Assembly: GCA_905480545.1 (NCBI GenBank)
Contig: CAJQQR010000025.1
Coordinates: 1 to 64,000 of the forward strand
DNA length: 64,000 bases
Source of the DNA: an uncultured Pirellulaceae bacterium
GTDB lineage: Bacteria; Planctomycetota; Planctomycetia; Pirellulales; Pirellulaceae
Reading direction: 5' to 3'
Shown here: in pieces, positions 56,808-64,000 of the stretch
How the letters are laid out: each line of letters opens with the position of its first letter
How positions within the stretch are numbered: position 1 is the first letter of the stretch
Program-made: the position numbers and the translations under genes
Notes under the pieces: generated by a model
The model's input: only the letters and a program-made list of their open reading frames with translations
Databases searched by the model: none
What the model was told of the DNA's origin: nothing

Positions 56808-59015
56808 TTGATGAATGCAATGGAAACACAAACCATTAAAACGGAAGTTGGTTTGAACGCAGGATCAGAAAATGGCGGATTCGGTCTGCTGGCAATGATA
56901 CAAAGATTCGCTGTAACGAATATTAATTCTCTTTTTGCCTCGTCTATTCTGATTGCCGCGTTCTTGATATTTCAGGTTCAACCGATGATCGGCAAAGTGA
57001 TTTTGCCATGGTTTGGCGGTGGACCGTCGGTATGGACAAATTGTCTGGTCTTCTTCCAGCTCGCACTACTTGGCGGCTACAGTTACGCTTTCCTTTTGTC
57101 GAGATTCTTGCCGATTTCCAAGCAATTAATTTTGCACATGATCTTGATTGCTACGTCGCTCTTGGTCCTGCCCATTCTTCCGGGCAGTGAGTGGCAACCG
57201 GAGGACAGTTCAAGTCCAGGATTCAGGATTTCGTGGCTTCTAGCGGCCAACATCGGAATCCCGTACCTGCTGCTGTCGGCCACCTCTCCTTTATTTCAGC
57301 ATTGGTATTCGAAGACCAGCAGCCAGGAAATTCCCTACAGGTTGTACGCGTTATCGAATCTCGGATCGCTGGCCGCACTGTTAAGTTACCCATTGCTATT
57401 TGAGCCATTTTTATCCGTTGATGTACAGTCGTACCTTTGGTCCGCAGGGTTTGTCGCGTTCGCTACTTGTGCTGGTGTATTAATGCTTGGGATTTGGGCA
57501 CAAGGTCATGTGAGCGATAAGCCATTACAAACCACGATAGCCGCAACAGCAATTCATTGGAAAGCTTTGGTGTCATGGGTTTTATTGTCTGCATTTGGGT
57601 CGATGGCCTTGGTCGCGATAACAAATGAAATATGCCAGGAACTGACGGTTGGTCCGATGCTATGGATACTTCCATTATGTGGATATCTGATTTCTTTCAT
57701 TATTGGATTTGAGAAGCCTTCTTGGTATCAACCGAGATGGATCGGTTTGGCGACGATTTTTGTTTTGATACCGGTTTTTGCAATTCGTTGCGAGGCTTGG
57801 ACTTTGTTGGACGATATCTTTGAGTCAGTTGGGTTTGAGGCAGATGAATTCTATTCCAACATGTTTGTTGAAGCAGGATTGTATGTTTCCTCGATGTTTT
57901 TGTTCTGCTTGATTTGCCACGGCGAGCTCTATCGGAAGCGCCCAGTGAATGCCCATTTAACGGCTTTTTATCTTGCAATCGCGTTGGGCGGTGCGATCGG
58001 TGGATTATTTGTTTCGTTGGTATGCCCGAATATCTTTCAAAGCTTTTTCGAAACGGAAATCGTATTTTCGACGGCGGCAGTCCTTGCCATATTGGTGTTT
58101 TCGATTGACGGCTCTAACCGATGGTTGATCCCAAAGGCGTCTGTTGGTTTTTTGGCTGGCATTTTTTCAACCGTAATCCTTTACTTTGTCTTGTCTCATT
58201 CTTTCAGTTCGGAAGATTCCGATGCGTTAATTCGAATACGGAATTTTTACGGCATCCTTGCGGTCGATTCCGAGTTTTCTTCAGAACATGGTAGAGCAAG
58301 GTCCATGTACCACGGACGTACGATACATGGGTTTCAATACGTGTCCGATGAAATGAAATCCAAACCGACTACCTATTACAATCACACCAGCGGTGTTGGA
58401 CTTGCATTATTAGAAAAAGGAAAGCATAGCAGTTTACAAGTTGGGGTCGTTGGTCTGGGTACTGGAACGCTATCAGCTTACGGTCGCTCAAGTGATAAAT
58501 TCGATTTTTATGAAATCAACCCGGCGGTCGCATCATTAGCGATGAATGCTTTCTCCTACATCCGAAATTCGCAAGCTGATGTTTCTGTAATAGAAGGTGA
58601 TGCCCGAATCTTGCTTAAAAACGCAAATGACGACTGTTACGACGTCTTGGTTTTGGATGCATTCAGTGGCGATGGTATTCCGACTCATCTCCTAACCAAA
58701 GAAGCGTTTGAGCTGTTTGACAAAAAAATTCTGGCTGACGGGGTCATCGCTGCCCATCTAAGTAACCGTTATCTCGACCTCGTGCCCATCGTTGCACGTA
58801 TCGCGCATGAGGGATTATTCCAAATGGCTCTTATCGAGACCGACGAGGGTGATGCAGCCGACAGTGCGGGATCGTGTTGGGTCCTGCTCTCGCGGGATAA
58901 AGAATTTATGAATGCGGCATCAATCTTCGCGTATTCTGTCAATCCACAAAATCACATGAAACCAGGAATTGGCTGGACAGATTCGTTCAACAGTTTGTTG
59001 GGTTTATTCAAATAA
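56808..59015 (+). CDS. Fused membrane/spermidine-synthase-like protein
   Basis: 735 residues. The N-terminal two thirds contain about twelve to fourteen membrane helices and the pattern FLIFQVQPMIGKVILPWFGG then GPSVWTNCLVFFQLALLGGY. This is the hallmark of bacterial proteins annotated as fused MFS/spermidine synthase. The C-terminal part (about 485-735) is a soluble SAM-binding Rossmann domain: VGVVGLGTGTLSAYGRSSD, FDFYEINPAV, VIEGDARILLKN and VLVLDAFSGDGIPTHLLTKE. True aminopropyltransferase activity is not established for these proteins. The start at 56808 is an ATG; a second ATG lies three codons on. It is a single gene with no partner nearby. Confidence 0.92.
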   Translation: MMNAMETQTIKTEVGLNAGSENGGFGLLAMIQRFAVTNINSLFASSILIAAFLIFQVQPMIGKVILPWFGGGPSVWTNCLVFFQLALLGGYSYAFLLSRFLPISKQLILHMILIATSLLVLPILPGSEWQPEDSSSPGFRISWLLAANIGIPYLLLSATSPLFQHWYSKTSSQEIPYRLYALSNLGSLAALLSYPLLFEPFLSVDVQSYLWSAGFVAFATCAGVLMLGIWAQGHVSDKPLQTTIAATAIHWKALVSWVLLSAFGSMALVAITNEICQELTVGPMLWILPLCGYLISFIIGFEKPSWYQPRWIGLATIFVLIPVFAIRCEAWTLLDDIFESVGFEADEFYSNMFVEAGLYVSSMFLFCLICHGELYRKRPVNAHLTAFYLAIALGGAIGGLFVSLVCPNIFQSFFETEIVFSTAAVLAILVFSIDGSNRWLIPKASVGFLAGIFSTVILYFVLSHSFSSEDSDALIRIRNFYGILAVDSEFSSEHGRARSMYHGRTIHGFQYVSDEMKSKPTTYYNHTSGVGLALLEKGKHSSLQVGVVGLGTGTLSAYGRSSDKFDFYEINPAVASLAMNAFSYIRNSQADVSVIEGDARILLKNANDDCYDVLVLDAFSGDGIPTHLLTKEAFELFDKKILADGVIAAHLSNRYLDLVPIVARIAHEGLFQMALIETDEGDAADSAGSCWVLLSRDKEFMNAASIFAYSVNPQNHMKPGIGWTDSFNSLLGLFK

Positions 59016-59164
59016 ATTCGTGGTGAATTATTTGGCAAAATCGGCATAACCGTCAGTTTTGATGGCGTTCGCCTGATTCTGATACGAATCGACGCTCACG
59101 GGGGCACCGGTTGTGTCAAATAAACCTAGAGTTTTCTGAAAACTTTAAAAATCTGGCAGATGTG

Positions 59165-61609
59165 ATGCGCCGAAAATCGATAATTTACACGCTGATTACC
59201 ACGGTTTTGCTATGTATTTCCGTTGTCTCTTGGTGGGCTTCGGAAATTGCTCAATTCCGATTGACCTTTTCGCGGTCTGTGCTTCAAAACGAACTTTCAA
59301 AATGGTCGGAATCCCGACACGCTGAATCAAAACCCGTTAACGAAGAAGAATCATTTGACCGATACGAACACCCTCCATTTGATGAAGAGAAATGGCGCGA
59401 GGTATTAGACGCCGAGGCCACTTTCTTTCGACAGCTGGAATTCAGTAATACCGACCCGAAGCAGCAAGATTTTTATCCGGTTTCCCATTCGACTTGGTCT
59501 ACAGAACACGTTGATTCCCCACGCAAACGATCTGACTTTTGGTCATTCAAGTTGCTCGAACGTCCGAAGGTCCCCGAATTCCCCGATTCGACCTGGGTTC
59601 GAAATCCGATCGACGCATTTGTTTTAAAAAAAATGGGCGAACAACAACTTGAACCAGAGGCACAAGCCACCAGCGGGCAACTTGGTCGGCGACTTTGGCT
59701 CGATCTAATAGGACTTCCGCCTAATTCTGAAGAACTCGCCAATTTCATCGATCAGTTTTCTGACGATAAATACAAACAAACCGTCGACACACTTCTTGAC
59801 GCACCTTCTTTCGGAGAACATTGGGCCAGCTACTGGCTGGACCTCGCCCGATACGCTGACAGCAATGGGTATGAGGAAGATGAATTAAAGCCGTACGCGT
59901 TCCCCTACAGAGACTTTGTGATTTGGGCCATCAATGAAGATTTGCCAATCGATACATTTTTTCGTTGGCAAATTGCAGGGGATATCATCGCGCCCCAACA
60001 CCCAATGGCAGTCGCTGCAACTGGTTTTTTCACCAACGCCCCCATGAACACTTTTAAGCCTCAAGAGTCAGAGAGGTATGACGAATTGGATGATCAGGTT
60101 TCTACGATGGGACAGGCCATGATGGGACTGTCCATTGGTTGCGCCCGTTGTCATGACCATTTCTACGACCCCATTTCGCAGGAAGAGTATTACGGAATGG
60201 TGGCCATCTTCAAGGATACCAAACGCAAGAAAAGGTTTCTCGTACCGGATGGGGGTAACGCTTACAACGTGATTGGCTCGCCCGTTCAGGCAATTCGTGA
60301 CGAAATCACGCAGATGTTGCTTGACGCGCAAAAAGAGGAAAGGATCGAGGAACTTGATTTTACTGACGAGGAAAAGGACCTGCTTCGGCAACCGATTGAT
60401 CCCACGAATAAAAGGCAAAGTCTGCTTTTAGCCAGTTGCCTGCGTTGTTTAGATGTTGAAGAACGATTGATTAACGAAGATGATGAACCGTTGGAAAGAG
60501 ACCAATCTAGGTATCAGGAATTACTGGAGCAACTGAGTGAACTCGAACCGAATCTATTGGATCTTCCCCCGATTGGTCTGACCTTATCTGGAAACTCGAT
60601 TTCCAAAATGCCCCTTCTGAGTGGCGGAAATGCCAACAAAAAAGGCCGCGAGATCGGTCCTACGTTTCTCAGCGAATTAACCACGGGAATACCGGATGTT
60701 GAAACAGATTATTGGACGAAGTGGGCAGAAACTCCTCGACCCGCTTTAGCGTATTGGATGACGGATACGCAGAATGGCGCAGGTGCACTTATTGCCCGCG
60801 TGATGGTCAATCGGCTATGGAAAAACCACTTTGGAACTGGTTTGGTTTCGACTGCGAGTGAATTTGGCTCATCAGGAGCTCTGCCAACTCACCCAGATTT
60901 ATTAGAGTGGTTGGCTTGTGAATTAGTAGAAAACGGTTGGAAACAAAAACCAATTCATCGACTCATCGTGACCAGTGCCACCTATCGGCAATCGACACGC
61001 ACAACAAATCAAAAATATGAATTAGACCCTGAGAACCGGTTTTATTCCCGTCACAGCATGCGGAGGTTGTCCGCCGAGGTGATTCGCGACGCAATGCTTA
61101 AATCAGCAAATCGACTCAACAGGGAGATGTACGGGCAAGCGGTATTTCCGGAAATACCGCAATCGGCAATCTACAACACTCAAGAGTCTCGAGAATACAC
61201 ATGGCCGGTTTACCTCGGCGATGATAGCGAGAGAAGACGTCGAAGCATTTACTTGGTTCGAAGGCGCACCATTCCGATTCCGTTCATGAGCTTGTTTGAT
61301 TTCCCTGACGCGAGTTTCTCATGTGCGCAAAGAAGTCAAACGACTTTGCCTACGCAGGCATTAGCACTTTTGAACTCCCCGTTTGTCGCCGAAAACGTGG
61401 CACATCTCGCACAACAGCTGGGAAATGAGACAACGACACAAGCCCAAGTTCAAGCTGCATACCTAGCGATCCTAAGTCGCTCTCCCAGTAAGTCAGAGTT
61501 AACTTCTGGTATGGATTTCATCAGAAACGGAATGGGAAGTCCGAATTCGAGGCTGGAAGACCTGTGTCATGTCCTATATTTGACCAACGAATTCATTTAC
61601 CGAAACTAA
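59165..61609 (+). CDS. DUF1549-DUF1553 protein with N-terminal membrane anchor and no PSCyt1
   Basis: About 814 residues from the ATG at 59165 (MRRKSIIYTLITTVLLCISV); the frame extends to 59111. A single hydrophobic helix at the N-terminus is followed by a charged segment. The CxxCH PSCyt1 domain found in its relatives is missing. DUF1549 has DAFVLKKMGEQQLEPEAQAT, RLWLDLIGLPPNSEELANFI, HWASYWLDLARYADSNGYEE and the CxxCH block GCARCHDHFYDPISQEEYYG. DUF1553 begins with ARVMVNRLWKNHFGTGLVST and ends LTNEFIYRN. The DUF1501 partner follows after 34 bp, so they form an operon. Anchoring in the inner membrane is inferred. Confidence 0.93.
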   Translation: MRRKSIIYTLITTVLLCISVVSWWASEIAQFRLTFSRSVLQNELSKWSESRHAESKPVNEEESFDRYEHPPFDEEKWREVLDAEATFFRQLEFSNTDPKQQDFYPVSHSTWSTEHVDSPRKRSDFWSFKLLERPKVPEFPDSTWVRNPIDAFVLKKMGEQQLEPEAQATSGQLGRRLWLDLIGLPPNSEELANFIDQFSDDKYKQTVDTLLDAPSFGEHWASYWLDLARYADSNGYEEDELKPYAFPYRDFVIWAINEDLPIDTFFRWQIAGDIIAPQHPMAVAATGFFTNAPMNTFKPQESERYDELDDQVSTMGQAMMGLSIGCARCHDHFYDPISQEEYYGMVAIFKDTKRKKRFLVPDGGNAYNVIGSPVQAIRDEITQMLLDAQKEERIEELDFTDEEKDLLRQPIDPTNKRQSLLLASCLRCLDVEERLINEDDEPLERDQSRYQELLEQLSELEPNLLDLPPIGLTLSGNSISKMPLLSGGNANKKGREIGPTFLSELTTGIPDVETDYWTKWAETPRPALAYWMTDTQNGAGALIARVMVNRLWKNHFGTGLVSTASEFGSSGALPTHPDLLEWLACELVENGWKQKPIHRLIVTSATYRQSTRTTNQKYELDPENRFYSRHSMRRLSAEVIRDAMLKSANRLNREMYGQAVFPEIPQSAIYNTQESREYTWPVYLGDDSERRRRSIYLVRRRTIPIPFMSLFDFPDASFSCAQRSQTTLPTQALALLNSPFVAENVAHLAQQLGNETTTQAQVQAAYLAILSRSPSKSELTSGMDFIRNGMGSPNSRLEDLCHVLYLTNEFIYRN

Positions 61610-61643
61610 CTGCCAAGCAGTCCAACAAATAAAATCTTTAGAA

Positions 61644-63032
61644 ATGATTCCATCAATCAGTAGAAGGCAATGGCTAAAACAACTTGGAGGTGGTGCTGGC
61701 GCTTTGGCTCTTCAATCCATGCTTGCAGGGGACGTTGCAGCGGACAAAAGCGAAAATAAGAAGAGCCCACATCACGAAGTAAAAGCCAAAAACGTGATTT
61801 GGCTTTTTATGAATGGTGGCCCCTCTGGAATTGATACTTTCGACTACAAGCCGGAACTTGCAAAATATCACGGCAAAGTTTTTGAGGGCGAAGTTAAAAC
61901 ACTCTTTCCTCATCCTGGCCCGTTGATGGAATCGCCATTCAAATTCAATCGGTACGGTGAGTCTGGATTGCCGATATCAGAGATTTATTCCAACGTTGCC
62001 AAGCACGCCGATGATTTGTGTGTCATTAATTCCTGTACGTCGACTCAACTAAATCACGTGCCGGCCTGCTACATGATGAATACGGGAGTTTCACGGGTAG
62101 GATCGCCTTCCATCGGTTCTTTTGCGACCTATGGATTGGGGACTGAAAATAGCGAACTCCCCGGTTTTGTCGTTATGATGGATCGGCGTTCTGCACCTGA
62201 AGGCGGCGCTAATCTCTGGGACTCGGGATTCCTTCCGCCGAAGTATCAGGGCGTTCCATTCCGAAATGATGGTGAACCAGTTCTTTTTCTTGATCGATCT
62301 GTATCCAGAGGCCGGCAACAAAATCGCCTAAAATTCCTCGCCAAATTGAATCAGGAGCACCTAAACCGCAACCCCCACAATCGTGACCTGGAGACGCGAA
62401 TTCAAAGTTTTGAAACAGCCTATAAAATGCAGGCATCTGTTCCGGATCTGATGAAAGTTGATGATGAAACCGAGGATACCAAACGAATTTATGGTTTAGA
62501 TGATCCAGACTGCGAGCATTTTGGAACACAGTTACTGCTTGCACGTCGAATGGTGGAACGCGGGGTGAGGTTTCAACAGATATTCCACGGAGGTTGGAAG
62601 AGGAACTGGGATAGTCACGGTTCGCTGGGAGACAATCATAGGAGTCTTGCGAAGGAAACTGATAAGCCCATCGCTGGATTGCTACGTGACTTAAAAGCGA
62701 GAGGACTGCTGGAATCGACACTTGTAATATGGGGTGGCGAATTCGGTCGCTTGCCAATGTCGCAAGATATTGACGGAAGAGATCACAATCCGTACGGGTT
62801 TACGATGTGGATGGCTGGCGGCGGCGCAAAAAAGGGCTACGTGCACGGAAAAACGGACGAGTTGGGTTATCGGGCGGTGGAAAGCCCCGTTTCGATGAAT
62901 GACCTTCACGCCACTATCTTACATCTAATGGGAGTAGACCATGAGAGGTTATCCTACTGGTTCAGTGGCAGGGACCAAACGATGACCAATAGCTTGGGAA
63001 GTGTTGTCTTCGATATCTGCAACAAAAGCTGA
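61644..63032 (+). CDS. DUF1501 family protein, Tat-exported
   Basis: 462 residues. The Tat signal is SRRQWLKQLGGGAGALALQS (residues 6-25). Motifs are LFMNGGPSGIDTFDYKPELA (an unusual GGPSGID where H is normal at the sixth position), LLARRMVERGVRFQQIFHGG, IWGGEFGRLPMSQDIDGRDH, NPYGFTMWMAGGGAKKGYVH and LHLMGVDHERLSYWFSGRDQ. It is the second gene of a pair with the membrane-anchored DUF1549/DUF1553 protein, 34 bp apart. The His-to-Gly change lies in the first conserved motif, which in the fold may be near the metal site, so activity could be altered. Confidence 0.94.
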   Translation: MIPSISRRQWLKQLGGGAGALALQSMLAGDVAADKSENKKSPHHEVKAKNVIWLFMNGGPSGIDTFDYKPELAKYHGKVFEGEVKTLFPHPGPLMESPFKFNRYGESGLPISEIYSNVAKHADDLCVINSCTSTQLNHVPACYMMNTGVSRVGSPSIGSFATYGLGTENSELPGFVVMMDRRSAPEGGANLWDSGFLPPKYQGVPFRNDGEPVLFLDRSVSRGRQQNRLKFLAKLNQEHLNRNPHNRDLETRIQSFETAYKMQASVPDLMKVDDETEDTKRIYGLDDPDCEHFGTQLLLARRMVERGVRFQQIFHGGWKRNWDSHGSLGDNHRSLAKETDKPIAGLLRDLKARGLLESTLVIWGGEFGRLPMSQDIDGRDHNPYGFTMWMAGGGAKKGYVHGKTDELGYRAVESPVSMNDLHATILHLMGVDHERLSYWFSGRDQTMTNSLGSVVFDICNKS

Positions 63033-63296
63033 TTACAAAATGTTTTATCGGTAATGTCAAAACTGGTTATGCAGGTTTGGTGTTCCCATGGCATACTCGG
63101 ACTTGCATGGAATTTGCCGATCTTCCCGCAGTCTGTTTTGTTGACGAACAGCGATAGCGTTACCAGCTGACAGTTTCTTTGTTGAAATCAATGCTGAAGT
63201 GGTGTGAATGTAAGTTTCGGGGTACCGAAGTGCATTCATTTTTTTTCCAAAATTGAAATCGCAAATCCACAATCGGCCGACATCGCTGATTTGGAA
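63033..63296. other. Intergenic sequence downstream of the DUF1501 gene
   Basis: About 260 bp; no gene or hairpin of note. A plus-strand ORF at 63204-63437 begins here but overlaps the minus-strand relic and is not recognisable. Confidence 0.3.
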
Positions 63297-63537
63297 TCAA
63301 ACTTCTTTGCCGCCATGTTCGGTTGCCAGGATCTGCGGCGACTGCCCGAGTTGCTTTCCCTTGTCGGAGTCTTTGGGATTCTGAATAACGATCAGTCGCG
63401 CATTTTTAACCTCACGCTTTCCAATGTGTTGGGCTGATTACAGATATAACAAACAGTTCGTTGGCAATCACTACTTCAAGAACACCCTCTAGCTTCCGAA
63501 GACAAGCATTACGAAGACTGGTAAACGTTTTGGGCAT
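63297..63537 (-). pseudogene. Possible frameshifted small gene, family not recognised
   Basis: On the minus strand a frame from an ATG at 63537 reads MPKTFTSLRNACLRKLEGVL then EVVIANELFVISVISPTHW. The sense then continues one frame away as HIGKREVKNARLIVIQNPKD, SDKGKQLGQSPQILATEHGG and KEV, ending at 63297. The composition of the second part is protein-like, but each part is short (about 40 codons), so chance cannot be excluded. Confidence 0.25.
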
Positions 63538-63675
63538 TCAGGATCGCGTCGTGTCATTCGCCCTGAGCCCTCAGAGTGGTTTCAACCTTGACGTTGTAGC
63601 GACACCTCAGAGTTGACCCGGTATAAGCGTTTCTGCGAAATGATATTCATTTCGCATCAGAACTGGTGTGAAACA

Positions 63676-64000
63676 TCACATTTTTTTATTTTGAAGACTA
63701 ACTCGCTTTAGTAGACCGGCGCTGCCAGCGATCGCAATGGTTCCGTCACTCGGGTGGACGGCGACGGCATAGGCCCAGCCCTTGATCACTTGAATCGTTT
63801 GAATGACTTTGACATTTTCGGTATCGACAACACGCGCTTTGCCGTCAATACAACTGGCAACAACCCTCGATTCATTTATCCAGGCGATATCAAGTGGTTC
63901 AGATTCGAGCCGGACGTAACGCATCATTCGGCCGATTGTTGGTTGCCAAAAACGGATGCTTCGATCTCCAGCTGCCGTAGCGACCATGGGCCTGACGGCG
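63676..64000 (-). CDS. WD40-repeat-like protein, C-terminal end (5' partial)
   Basis: The frame is open through the right edge of the window, and only the last 107 or so residues are visible. They contain WD40-like repeats: MVATAAGDRSIRFWQPTIG, then EPLDIAWINESRVVASCIDG followed by KARVVDTENVKVIQTIQ, and GWAYAVAVHPSDGTIAIAGS. The blade spacing of about 40 residues and the AVHPSDGTIA pattern fit a beta-propeller. The short tail LLKRVSLQNKKM ends the protein. In planctomycetes such repeats often belong to large exported or cytochrome-associated proteins, but the upstream part is not visible. Confidence 0.8.
   Translation of the reverse strand, partial: AVRPMVATAAGDRSIRFWQPTIGRMMRYVRLESEPLDIAWINESRVVASCIDGKARVVDTENVKVIQTIQVIKGWAYAVAVHPSDGTIAIAGSAGLLKRVSLQNKKM

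Noticed and set aside
1..64000. Search for tRNA genes, rRNA genes and CRISPR arrays
   Set aside because: No T-loop/acceptor combination, rRNA stretch or regularly spaced direct repeats was noticed by eye.

Overview
The window is a chromosomal stretch from a planctomycete, most likely of the Pirellulales/Pirellulaceae type. The evidence is the gene content: seven DUF1501 proteins with Tat signals, four DUF1549/DUF1553 (PSD1-type) proteins, a DUF1592/DUF1588/DUF1585 protein with its DUF1552 partner, two sulfatases, two Tat-exported Gfo/Idh/MocA dehydrogenases, frequent GTG/TTG starts and few Shine-Dalgarno sites. The genus cannot be fixed from sequence reading alone.

Layout. 1-3.0 kb (+): C-terminal part of a DUF1553 protein followed by its DUF1501 partner. 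3.0-7.1 kb (-): VOC protein, DUF1579-like protein, Gfo/Idh/MocA dehydrogenase and an orphan DUF1501. 7.3-7.8 kb: decayed gene. 8-9.5 kb (+): membrane protein with a DUF3592-like end. 10-13.3 kb (-): bestrophin-like channel, a frameshifted unknown gene and an AI-2E family transporter. 14.4-19.1 kb (+): RND efflux adaptor and pump. 20-21 kb (-): fatty-acid desaturase with a CBS-like relic behind its stop codon. 21.4 kb (+): CvfB-like S1 protein. 22.4-26.3 kb (-): PSCyt1/DUF1549/DUF1553 plus DUF1501 operon. 27-28.4 kb (+): orphan DUF1501. 28.9-29.0 kb: chimeric relic. 29.2-31.7 kb (+): TMEM43-TerB-like and YihY/BrkB-like membrane proteins, then a P-type ATPase pseudogene (-). 33.1 kb (+): secreted alpha/beta hydrolase. 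34.4 kb (+): orphan DUF1501. 36.4-40.1 kb (-): DUF1592/1588/1585 cytochrome-type protein overlapping DUF1552. 41.5 kb (-): ACR3 arsenite exporter. 43-44.4 kb (-): second dehydrogenase. 44.6 kb: transposase relic. 44.8-46.2 kb (-): sulfatase with a decayed sulfatase upstream. 47.1 kb (+): second sulfatase. 48.8-53.8 kb (-): large PSCyt1/DUF1549/DUF1553 plus DUF1501. 54.7-56.4 kb (-): TadE- and TadG-like genes. 56.8 kb (+): spermidine-synthase-like membrane fusion. 59.2-63.0 kb (+): DUF1549/DUF1553 plus DUF1501. Right edge: end of a WD40-like protein.

How the genes fit together. The repeated two-gene cassettes (a CxxCH-bearing DUF1549/DUF1553 protein followed by a Tat-exported DUF1501 protein) are a planctomycete hallmark. 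With the sulfatases and Gfo/Idh/MocA enzymes they suggest extracytoplasmic breakdown of complex, possibly sulfated, polymers, but no biochemical role of DUF1501/1549/1553 is shown by the sequence. The RND pair, ACR3, bestrophin, AI-2E family and BrkB genes are transport functions.

The most notable feature is the number of decayed genes in the long spacers: pieces of a P-type ATPase, a sulfatase, a CBS domain, a transposase, a chimera of the start of the CvfB-like gene with the end of a DUF1501 gene, and several unrecognised frameshifted ORFs. A two-hairpin REP/BIME-like repeat and a 17-bp perfect palindrome were also found. No tRNA, rRNA or CRISPR array was seen. I did not find a clear new defence or biosynthetic system.
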